A DNA stretch of 64,000 nt from Hybos culiciformis (lineage: Eukaryota > Arthropoda > Insecta > Diptera > Hybotidae). A program made the translations under genes and the position numbers. This document shows, piece by piece, positions 22,783 to 32,085 of the stretch. Positions within the stretch are counted from its first letter, which is position 1. Every line of letters begins with the position of its first letter. The notes under the pieces are model-generated. The model saw only the letters and a list, made by a program, of their open reading frames with translations. It was not told where the DNA came from and did no database searches. Location of the stretch: contig CAXFZM010000052.1 of assembly GCA_964007475.1 (NCBI GenBank), positions 248,001 through 312,000 of the forward strand. Direction: 5' to 3'.

Positions 22783-24694
22783 CATAGATGAAGAATATAG
22801 TATCAGATGGAAAACTTCCATACATCGTGTTTTAAGTTTGATATTTCAAAAAATGGTATTTTCTTGTGAGAGTATTAGTGAAACAAAATAAAAACAGGTT
22901 TAAATTTTCAATGTATTTAGTAAACATATTTTTACATTTGCACTCAACTCAATACAAAATAATAAATAAAAAATCATATTGAAGCTAAATACACAAATGA
23001 AATTGTGTATACAAAAAAATGCATAATAAAAATAATACACGGATGATAACTTTCTATTTTACAGGAGATTTTAACTAACACATTTTTTCCTTTATTTTGC
23101 TTTATTTTTATTTACAACTAAAAATCAATATTTGGATGAATCGATCATTTGCCGATACGAGTGATTTTGTAACAACTTACCTTTTTTTTTTTTGATTTTC
23201 TGTTTCAACTAAATAAAATTAAATTTTTTAAAATAATAATGTTTTCTTTAATGACTTAGCTCTTAATATTTAGCTCTTAATATTTAATATTTAGCTCTTA
23301 ATATTTAATGACTTAGCTCTTTATATTTAAAGAAATTTATTTATTTATTTAAATTTTATGTATTAATTTTTGTACATAAAAAAATTTTTTTTTTCAGGAT
23401 TAATACAATGATTTTTTGCGAAAAGGTAGAAAATTTCTTGGTTTTTTTTTTTTATTGATTGAATAAAAAAAATAATTACTTCAGACTAATAATTTTTAAT
23501 TTTTTAATTAATTTTTTTTTCTTTGAATCAAAAAAACTTAAATTTTTATTTAAAGTAGTTTGTTGTAAATTTATTCGTATGAATATTATAATGCAACAAC
23601 GCATGCATACAATCATAATGTTTAATTAGGATAAATATTTATGTATACGTCGTTTTGTTTTTATTATTACTTTTTACAAACATATGATTATGAATGAATT
23701 TATGAATTCATATTATATCATATGCTAAAAAAACGAAAAAAAATTCTTATTTTTCTAACATTTACGAACAACGATTGAATTACGATGTTTACAAAAAACA
23801 ACAAAAAATTTTGACTCCAATTTCTTTATTTATACATATAAAGCTTTTTCATAAATAGTAATATGAATAATAAATAGTAAATTCCGTTTCCTTTTCAAAT
23901 AATGAAAAATTGCATAGCTAGGACATGCTTTCTTCACTCATCTTCTCATGTATTATTTTATTGATAATTATGCGAAATAATAAAAAAAAATTTTGTTTGT
24001 AATAAAACACAAATTTGGTTTTTTTCAATAAATTTTATATATTTTGATATTTTTATCGATTACCTATTTAATTATTAAATTATTTGTTTACTTGAAAATA
24101 TTAGTATTTTACTTTTTTATTATTAATAATTTTTGAACATTTTTGGACATTTTTTTGTATGCTAGTCTCGGCGAGAAGGATCATAATTTCTCGACGAGAC
24201 GAGATATTAAAATAATGACATTCTCGCGAGAAATCTCGAGACAGAGACTATATTTTCAAGTAAACAAATCATTTAATAATTAAATAGGTAATCGATAAAA
24301 ATATCAAAATATATAAAATTTATTGAAAAAATTTATTACAAACAAAATTTTTTTTTATTATTTTTTATTAAAGCAAAATAAAGGAAAAAATGTGTTAATT
24401 AAAATCTCCTGTAAAATAGAAAGTTATCATCCGTGTATTATTTTTATTATGCATTTTTTTGTATACACAATTTCATTTGTGTATTTAGCTTCAATATGAT
24501 TTTTTATTTATTTATTATTTTGTATTGAGTTGAGTGCAAATGTAAAAATATGTTTACTAAATACATTGAAAATTTAAACCTGTTTTTATTTTGTTTCACT
24601 AATACTCTCACAAGAAAATAACATTTTTTGAAATATCAAACTTAAAACACGATGTATGGAAGTTTTCCATCTGATACTATATTCTTCATCTATG
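22783..24694. mobile_element. Foldback element with ~325-bp terminal inverted repeats
   Basis: Arms 22783-23104 and 24368-24694 are near-perfect inverted copies. A second inverted pair, 23976-24100 and 24251-24366, continues the arms toward the centre; the left side has about 870 bp of extra sequence (23105-23975). ATAATAG flanks both ends (22776-22782, 24695-24701). No transposase. Long arms with a 7-8 bp TSD suggest a Mutator-like or Foldback element. The centre holds a small TAGTCTC...GAGACTA palindromic block (24162-24249). Confidence 0.85.
23254..23332. repeat. AGCTCTTAATATTTA tandem repeat
   Basis: Imperfect repeats of TTAGCTCTTAATATTTA, about four copies, inside the extra left-arm sequence of the foldback element. 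Confidence 0.65.
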
Positions 24695-24701
24695 ATAATA
24701 G

Positions 24702-25275
24702 TAAGTACGTTTAGTATATATTTCTACAAACACATAATGTTCCAAATTCGAAACGACAAAGGGGAATAAAATTTAAAAAAATATCCTCTTTGGTTTCGCA
24801 ACATTTATTTTTGTGTTAACCAGCTTATCCCACATAATATTTCCATTTAAAAAAAATAAAAAATAAAAAAGTATATTGCTACAGATTTTATGCTCAAGCT
24901 TAAAAAAGGATTTCTTTTATTTATTTATGTCACAAATTTTATATTTTTATGATTTCATTAAGCAAAACAAAAAAAAAACATAATCCTTTTAATTTTTTCT
25001 TTTTCATATAAATTGCTCTGCCTTTTTAACATTTTCGTTAAGCTCTGTTCTTCTATTATATAGAATTTTCCCTTGCTTTCTTATTTTTTCCTTGCTAAAT
25101 ACTCTTTAGGCATTAAAAAACAAAAGAGGTAGAAAAAAAAATCCTAATTTTCTTATGTTTGTTGTTTTATTTTGCAGAGTATTGTTTTTAATAAGAAAAA
25201 CTTATAGTTTTGATCATTTTATTGCACATTTTTAAAAGAGGAACGAAAGAAAAAAAATAAGAAAAAAGAAAAACA
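24702..25275. other. AT-rich spacer
   Basis: No gene or repeat recognized. Confidence 0.35.
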
Positions 25276-25815
25276 AAATTTTGTCCGCGATGAAATTTGT
25301 ATGGAAATCTTCGCGGACAAATGTCATTTTACAAAATGACATTTGTCCGCGATTGTAAAATGACATTTGTCCGCCGCGGATAAATGTCTCAAAATGAGCG
25401 GACAAATGACATTTTGCAAAATGACATTTGTCCGCGATTGATTTTCAAATTTTAGCGGACAAATGTCAGTTTGCAAAATGTCATTTGTCCGCGATTGATT
25501 CTTGTGGCAGGCAGCGTGCGGGCGGGTGGACTGGTGGTTTGTCCAACCGCCCGCCCGCTGCCCCCCCACCTCCCTCTCGTTTTGCCGATTCTGAGTGGTT
25601 CACGTCATCTGCACTTTAGCCTCAAATTTTTAGCGGACAAATGTCATTTTGCAAACTGCCATTTGTCCGCGATTGATTTTTAAAATTTTTAGCGGACAAA
25701 TGTCATTTTGCAAAATGTCATTTTGCAAAATGTCATTTGTACGCGATTGGTTTTTCAGATTTTAAACGGACAAATGTCATTTTTCAAAATGTCATTTGTC
25801 CGCGATTGATTCATT
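25276..25815. repeat. GCGGACAAATGTCATTTT palindromic motif cluster, left
   Basis: Around ten copies of GCGGACAAATGTCATTTT in both orientations, often head-to-head as inverted pairs joined by GCAAAATG. Spacers repeat GATTGATTTTCAAATTTTAG. A GC-rich islet (25505-25615) interrupts the array. The same motif resumes at 27118, after the mitochondrial fragment. Confidence 0.85.
25505..25615. other. GC-rich islet
   Basis: About 110 bp with GTGCGGGCGGGTGGACTGG and an inverted GTCCAACCGCCCGCCCGC, then a C-run. Base composition is unlike anything nearby. No gene recognized; overlapping open frames here are a by-product of the composition. Confidence 0.6.
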
Positions 25816-27112
25816 TACATTGAACAGATTATTGTGTAAATCAATATAAATTAATCAGTTTTTATTTATTAATAAATTTTATAGAAAAGTTTTATTTAAT
25901 TATTAAAAATAATTATACCATCATATTGTTTTATTATTGTTTAAAGAAAAAAAAAATTTAATTATAGTTAATTAGTATTGTAAAAGAATATTGAAATAAA
26001 TTGAAAAATTATTGAAATAAAAGAAAATTTAATTTATTGTATCTTGTGTATCACAGTTTATCAAATAAAAAATAATAAATATTATTTTTCTTGATTTTAA
26101 AAGAGTTAAAAAATTATTATATATAATGTTATAAAATTATTATAAATAATTTTTTGGAAATTAAAAGTTGTTCGGTTTTAAATATATCTAGTTTTTTCAT
26201 AAATAAATTTGATTTAGTTTTTATTTAATCATAATATTAATAGGCATTCGACCGTATCTATGTATCAATCAGACATCTAGTGGAGTTAAAATAAAATATA
26301 AAGTATAGAGACATCTATTGGAATTTAAATATACATATAATTTAAATATATTACATATTTACCGGCATAAAAAAAAACATGGTAAAATTCGAAAAAAAAA
26401 ATTGCAAACTACGGTAAATTTGTTGGAAAATAAAATTAAAAAATGCATTTCAAAAATTTAAATTTATTTAACTTCCGTGAATATCTCACGGGTTTCGACT
26501 AGTATTGTGTTAATAGATAAAGTATGTAATGCATATTTTGTATTGTACTTATATGTTATGAATTTAATTTTTTAATTATATATTGTTAAAAGGTAATATT
26601 TTATGGGATAAGCTATAATATAAATTAATATAAATTGATTTATAATATAATAATAAATAATATGCTTAGAAATAGTAATTGTTAGAAAATATTTTATAAT
26701 TTATTTATTTATTAAAATTATTTAATTAATTTTAATTTTTTTATAAAAATTTTTATTTTTATTTTAAAAATAAAGTAATAATGATAAATATTTTTATTGT
26801 ATAAATATTTTTGAATGAAAAGGTTATTTAAAAAACTCGGCAATATAATACACGCTTGTCTAACAAAAACATGTCTTTTTGATATTGTATAAAAAGTCTA
26901 ATCTGCCCTCTGATTTTTAATTAAATGGCCGCAGTATTTTACTGTGCAAAGGTAGCAAAATCATTAGTTTTTTAATTGAAAGCTTGTATGAATGATTGGA
27001 CGTGGTATTAACTGTTTCATTTGAATTTTTAGTAGAATTTTATTATTTAATAAAAAAGTTAAAATAAATTTAAAAGACGAGAAGACCCTATAAATCTTAA
27101 TAATTTATTTTC
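25816..27112 (+). pseudogene. rrnL: Nuclear mitochondrial 16S rRNA copy (NUMT)
   Basis: Collinear with insect mitochondrial large-subunit rRNA, in rRNA sense. 5' half: TTGTATCTTGTGTATCACAG (near 26036) and TTCGGTTTTAAATATATCTA (near 26172). 3' half: GGGATAAGCTATAATAT (26606), AACAAAAACATGTCTTTTTG (26862), GGCCGCAGTATTTTACTGTG (26928), GCAAAGGTAGCAAAATCATT and AGACGAGAAGACCCTATAAA (27075). Small changes at positions normally conserved (for example ATTTTACTG) indicate a nuclear copy. About 26245-26560 is foreign and ends in a Helitron-like terminus. The copy stops at 27112, where the motif cluster resumes. Confidence 0.9.
26475..26502 (+). mobile_element. Helitron-like 3' end
   Basis: A perfect stem CCGTGA / TCACGG with 5-nt loop, then GTTTCGACTAG followed by T: the hairpin-plus-CTAG signature of Helitron 3' ends, inserted within the 16S copy. 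TTTCGACTAG also ends the segment at 55751. The 5' TC end was not located. Confidence 0.5.
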
Positions 27113-27117
27113 AGATA

Positions 27118-27295
27118 TTTAGCGGACAAATGTCATTTTACAAAATGTCATTTGTCCGCGATTAATTTTTATCGCGGACAATTGACATTTTGCCAAATGA
27201 CATTTGTTCCCGGCGGACAAAAGTCATTTCGAATCGCGGACAATTGTCATTTTGATGTCCGCGATACAAAAACAAATCGCGGACAAATGTCCAAC
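27118..27295. repeat. GCGGACAAATGTCATTTT cluster, right
   Basis: Six or so copies of the same motif, in both orientations with variants (GCGGACAATTGACATTTT). With 25276-25815 it brackets the mitochondrial segment. Confidence 0.85.
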
Positions 27296-28281
27296 CCCCC
27301 ACATCTACATGCTTTTTCATGAAAATTTTTATTCAGATCAAAGCAACCTGTTTGAATTCTTTTTGTAGTTTTTCTAAAAAATATTTTTGAAAGATTAAAA
27401 TTATTCTTTAGTTGGTGGCGGCAACTTTGCATTTCGCCTACAAATAGAAAACTGCTAGAACCCGCCCTGACGAGTACTTTGTATAATTATATATAAATGT
27501 TATACAAAATTAACTTAACTTATATCGCATCTATTTGAGAGATAGTCCTGTGAATGATCGAGTAAATCAATTATGCAATTAAATTAAAAAGTTTCTGAAA
27601 AGTACATTATTCTATGAATGAATACGTGTGTACATTAGTTAATTTAAAAAGATCAACTTCTTATACTGTCATCAGGGGAAGAAAATGAAAATTGAACAAA
27701 AAAAAAAAAAAATTTTTCCCTCATTTGTTCCTATTTATAGTCGTTATATTGTTGAAAAAGAACACTTCTTGTTTACTAAAAAAAATAAATTGGAATAAAA
27801 ATATAAAGGCTTGCAAAAAGTTTTCACATTTTCTTTTTAAAAATTATAATATGTACTAGAATTGAAAATAATAATAATAACGAAACAAAAAAAGCGTAAA
27901 CAAAGTAAATAAAAAAATTGTAAAGAATTTCAACTGTTAAAATATATTTTTCTGCAGGCATATGATGGAATGGTCATTAAGCTCTTTGGCGTAATTCATT
28001 TTAAACTGCACTTAAAAGTTTGAAGAAATATTTTATTAAAATAAGTACTCTTATGCTAGGGTAGGACTAGGTATTTTTCTACATAGTTCTTTAGTGAAAA
28101 TTTTAATAAATGAAGAAAACAAAAAAAAAAAAAAAATGTATTTTATATAGAAATTAGGTAGGCTATAATTTGAATTCCTTAATTTTTACTATGTATAAGA
28201 TTTGCTTAAATTGCTTGTTTGCTGATATTGAATTATGTATACATTGAGAGAAAATAAACCAAGTTAAGTACTTAATTTATG
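27296..28281. other. AT-rich spacer
   Basis: No gene, RNA or clear repeat recognized. Confidence 0.35.
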
Positions 28282-28597
28282 GTGACAGGACATAAGCCCA
28301 CAGGCCATAACGCCATAATGGGATTATGACTCGTTGCAGTGGGACATTTCCGCATAAATGAGTTGTGGGGAAATGTCCCACTGCGGTGGGTCAGAATACC
28401 ATAAAAACCCCACAATGTGGCGAAATGACCCACTAAACTGGGCCACAAAACCATAAAATTCTAAAATAAAATTGTAATTCCAGCGTATCTTGTTATATCC
28501 TTGTTCATTTTGTATATAATAAGATTTACACCTTTTTCCATGTGTAATTCAGAAATACTTTGGTGTAAATCTAATTATATACAAAATGAATTAAATT

Positions 28598-29605
28598 TAT
28601 TTACTTACGTGTTCCGAATGGGCAACGTGAATTATCAATAATTGTTTATAACCGCATGATGTGGGTACAACATTGAATGTGCCATCAAGAAAGTAATGCC
28701 TTTCCAACTGTGGTGAGGAATGCAAAATATCACATATTTTTGGGAAATAAAAATAGTGTTTGCAAAAATAGTGTTCAACGTCACATCCATATTTCGTCAA
28801 AATTCCCAAATGTGAGAGAACGAGCTTTGGAGATTCGTTTTCAGTTCGCACCTCGAGAATGTGGAATGCTCTCCCATTAAAATTGTTCCCGACAGCTGGC
28901 GCACGTTTGACTTACGACTTGTGCCGCTTTAAGAAAAGTGTACATGATTACCTACTAACTATCCCATTTTTAAATCCCGTCTAAACTTCCTTTCCATTAT
29001 CAAATCCATGCTTCCCACCTAGTGATTTGGTAACTTTAATATTTAATATTTAAAAAAAAAAAAAAACCGTTTTCAATGATTGTGTTTTCATAAAAATACT
29101 TTTTTTCGTCTAGTATAGAGAGGTACCATAATTTAATAAAATTTCTTCCTCCAAAAACATTTCTTTGACTTCAAGGGGACTTTTAGGCGGATTAGGAACA
29201 GTTTTAGCTTTAATTCTAGTTATAGTCCTTTTAACGCCTACAAACGTTAATGTATGAGCCGCATTTATGTTTTCAAGTCTCACCTTATTGAAAATCTCCC
29301 GTGCACCAGTGCGTTTTAAAGAAACTTTTCGACATTATCTCTTCAAAGAATTTTTAAAAGTCAATTTCAAAATAGTGTCCTTTTGATCACCATGAATATG
29401 CAAGGCTTCATTTTTTTTTAAATATTTTATTGCTGGAAACATCTATTGTAATGCTGGCTTTGCATTCTTTGACATAACAGTTGTATCTTTTTGTGTTTTT
29501 ATAATTATACTTAAATGTGTTCTTCGGATGTAATGTATACCAGAACACTATTTGTTCTAGAACCTTCTACATACTCAAATTTATCACTATTCGTATAACT
29601 CATTT
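28598..29605 (-). pseudogene. FLYWCH-MULE transposase remnant
   Basis: Starts near 29605 (MSYTNSDKFEYVEGSRTNSV). A frameshift follows, then YKNTKRYNCYVKECKAS and, after another shift, ALHIHGDQ: the C-x4-C and H-x-H of a FLYWCH zinc finger. LKRTGAREIFNKVRLEN and TVPNPPKSPLEVKEM follow, typical of the linker to MULE transposase. The LINE copy 28770-29060 interrupts here. Beyond it ERHYFLDGTFNVVPTSCGYK carries the DGTF catalytic Asp, ending at a possible GTAAGT donor near 28606. The rest of the catalytic domain is absent. Confidence 0.72.
28770..29060 (+). mobile_element. LINE 3' fragment, second copy
   Basis: About 290 bp matching 17340-17635: the RTSRMWNALPSKLFP region (here with PREC in place of SRM), the ATCCCGTCTAAACTTCC segment and CCTAGTGATTTGGTAACTTT, then (TTTAATA)n and an A-run. 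It is severely 5'-truncated and inserted in the MULE transposase. Confidence 0.88.
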
Positions 29606-29865
29606 TATGCAGCTCTTTGTTTTATTTATTATTTTAATTTCCCGATTTAAAACAATTTTGTCACTAAATTTTAAATTTAACTTCACATTTAAATTTAAGT
29701 TCCGCATTCAAAAAAACCTTTAAGTAAACTAAAATTTCAATTGTTAGATTGATAAATCAAAATTGCAGTTACAGTTAGGTATAATTGACAAAAAACAATT
29801 TTTCTTTTATTCATTATCTTTTAACAAAGCAAAAACAATACATTGTAAATAGGTTGGGGTTTAAA

Positions 29866-30000
29866 CCCCGGAAGCCAAAATCCCGAAAACAAAATCCCGG
29901 AAGATAAAATCCGAAATGACAAAACTCTGGAAACAAAAATCCCGGAAGAACAAATTCCCGGAAACCAGAAAACCGCAGGGACAAAATCCCGGAAAATTTA
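29866..30000. repeat. AAAATCCCGGAA minisatellite
   Basis: About eight degenerate units of 15-17 bp built on ACAAAATCCCGGAAG. Confidence 0.8.
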
Positions 30001-30035
30001 ATTTGGAAGAAAAAATTACGTGCGAGGCTTCAGTT

Positions 30036-30265
30036 ATTACAACCTACTTTTTCGCAACCTAACCGATGGTTACGCAGGCCAAGGTCTTTTCATGCGTCTC
30101 TGCGGGGATTCAGGGAGTAAAACCTTCCTTTCCCAACATAACCCATGGCTACGCGAGTCAAAGTCTTTTCGTGTGTCCCTGCGGGGCTTCAGGGGTTAAA
30201 ACCTCCTTTTCGCAACATAACCCATGGCTACGCGGGCCAAAGCCTTTTCGCATATGGAGATTTGT
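30036..30265. repeat. 79-bp tandem repeat, ~2.8 copies
   Basis: Units start near CGCAACATAACCCATGGCTA; the ATGG anchors lie at 30066, 30145 and 30224, exactly 79 bp apart. Each contains CTGCGGGGCTTCAGGG. Confidence 0.88.
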
Positions 30266-30469
30266 CCCATTCAACTGGGATAAAAACCCATAATTTTGTT
30301 TTGGGTCATAGCCCCACTAATTTTTTGGTGGTATTATGACCCACCACAGTGGAACATTTCCCCACAACTCATTTATGGGGAAATGTCCCACTGAAATGAG
30401 TCCTAATCCCATTATGGGGTTATGGCCTGTGGGCTTATGTCCTGTCACACTGGTAAAAAATTTTAGTGA

Positions 30470-30517
30470 TTTTACATGAATTATCGTTGGTTTTTTCTAT
30501 CCAACGATAATTCATGA
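30470..30517. repeat. Perfect hairpin
   Basis: CATGAATTATCGTTGG and its exact reverse complement are separated by about 9 nt, just outside the right end of the Mutator-like element. Confidence 0.85.
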
Positions 30518-30590
30518 ACTATTACATTTTGTTTCTCCAAAATGTAAATTTTCACCTGGTTTGTTCTTTGTTAGTTTTAATAGTAGATTA

Positions 30591-30738
30591 CAATACATGT
30601 AATGAAAATTTGTTATTCTTGCGAGTTGTGTATACACACAAACACATAGACACGAGTGCATATGTGTTTGTGACGAGTGCATATGTGTTTGTGTGTATAC
30701 ACAACGAGCTGTATAACAAATTTGATTAACATGTATTG
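30591..30738. repeat. ~148-bp palindrome with GTGTGTATACACA core
   Basis: Imperfect inverted arms of about 57 bp (CAATACATGT ... GTTGTGTATACACACAAACA) around a duplicated CGAGTGCATATGTGTTTGTG. Confidence 0.8.
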
Positions 30739-31330
30739 TATACTGCTTTAATGTGCATGTGAGAGGGAGTTGAAAACAATAGATTTACAATGAAAAAAAT
30801 AAACAAAAAAGTTCTAAATGAAGCAAGGAAATAAAATTTAATTAATACGGAAGTAAATTTATTTCTCGAAATGATTTCAAACCGGATGATTTAAGACCAG
30901 CTAATTCCTAAAATATTAAAAAAAAAAATTTGTAATTTTTCCAAAAAATTATTCATTTTCTTTTTTGCAGAAAAAAAAAATCGAAATAATAATTTTATAA
31001 TTATTTTTTTTTATAATTAAAAATAAAATTAAATAATTAAAATTATTATAATTATAATTTATATTTACAATAAATAATCTCCTTGTTGCTGCCATTTTCC
31101 TCGTTTGTTGATAAGAGAAAAAAAAAATTCTTACTTGACATTTGACAATTGACAGCAAACTTTATAATGCCTAGACAAAAAATTTTTCAATTTTTTCAGG
31201 GTTACCATTGTTCTGTATTCAAAATTTAGTAGTAGATGTTCGAAGATCCTTTAAAAATAGTAGATTGAAACACATGTTAAGAAAATTCATCGACTGGCCG
31301 CTTTTTAGAAAAACAAAAATGGCCGCGTAT
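30739..31330. other. AT-rich spacer
   Basis: No feature recognized. Confidence 0.3.
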
Positions 31331-31334
31331 TTTT

Positions 31335-31770
31335 TTAGGATACATGACATAACCGCGAATGTTATAACCGCGAAACTTTTTTGTCATAACCGCGAAATAA
31401 AAAATAAAAGTGTCATAACGGCGAAAAATGTCTTATATTTTTTTTTGTCATAACCGCGAAAAAATATGGCAAAAAATTTAAAAAATTTCGTTTCGCGGTT
31501 ATAACAAAAATTTTTGTTATAACCGCGAAACACAAAATTTCGATTTTTATCATTTCGTGGTTATAACAAAAATTTTTGTTATAACCGCGAGAAACTTAAC
31601 ATTTTTTTTTTCCTAACCGCGAATTCGCGGTTATGACAAAAATAAAATTAGTTTGACGGTTATAACAAACATTTTTGTTATAACCGCGAAACTCATACAA
31701 ATTCTAGTTTCGCGGTTATGACAAACATTTTTCGCGGTTATGATATTCGCGGTTATGTCAGTTCATTTTT
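31335..31770. repeat. TAACCGCGAA palindromic motif cluster
   Basis: About 17 copies of GT(C/T)ATAACCGCGAAA in both orientations, several paired as inverted repeats around ACAAAAATTTTTGT. The architecture matches the GCGGACAAATGTC cluster though the sequence is unrelated. Probably a nonautonomous DNA transposon. Confidence 0.88.
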
Positions 31771-31784
31771 TTTTTTTTTTGTTT

Positions 31785-31876
31785 GCTCAGAGGGAAAATA
31801 TAGATTAGCTCAGAGGGAAAATATAGATTAGCTCAGAGGGAAAATATAGATTAGCTCAGAGGGGAAATATAGATTT
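31785..31876. repeat. 23-bp tandem repeat, 4 copies
   Basis: GCTCAGAGGGAAAATATAGA plus TTA repeated four times; the last copy has GGGGAAA. Confidence 0.92.
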
Positions 31877-32046
31877 TTAGCATTATAAACTAAACTTTAT
31901 TTGACATTCATATGATGCATGTGAGAGGTATACATTCGCAATTTTTTTTTTTTTTGGTATTTGTCTGTATTGAAATATTGTGAGTGTGAGTGATATTATT
32001 TTTGTTTATAGTATTACGCAGTTCAAAATGAAGTAAGTAAATACAA

Positions 32047-32085
32047 TATAGGGAAATGTAAATACAATTTACATTTCCCTATAAT
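32047..32085. repeat. 17-bp hairpin
   Basis: TATAGGGAAATGTAAAT and its reverse complement around a 3-4 nt loop. Confidence 0.85.

Larger units (their letters stand above)
28282..30448. mobile_element. Mutator-like element with ~135-bp inverted ends
   Basis: GTGACAGGACATAAGCCCAC at 28282 is inverted at the right end (30429-30448), and similarity continues about 135 bp inward on both sides (GGGACATTTCC / GGGGAAATGT palindromes, GGTGGGTCA). Between them lie FLYWCH and MULE-type transposase remnants, a LINE 3' fragment and two minisatellites. Long TIRs plus a MULE transposase indicate the Mutator superfamily. The 9-bp flanks do not match, so the TSD is unconfirmed. Confidence 0.75.

Noticed and set aside
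25324..25683. Several overlapping frames rich in CHLSA and NRPP-like residues
   Set aside because: They arise from the repeated GCGGACAAATGTC motif and the GC-rich islet.
25276..25815. CRISPR-like spacing of a palindromic repeat
   Set aside because: Repeats occur in both orientations with irregular spacers, the setting is eukaryotic, and no cas-like gene exists.
25816..27112. Functional rRNA gene
   Set aside because: Single mitochondrial-type copy with substitutions and a foreign insert, surrounded by nuclear transposons.
30514..30729. 71-codon frame with repeated VFVTSAYVF
   Set aside because: Produced by the GTGTATACAC palindrome; no protein family match.
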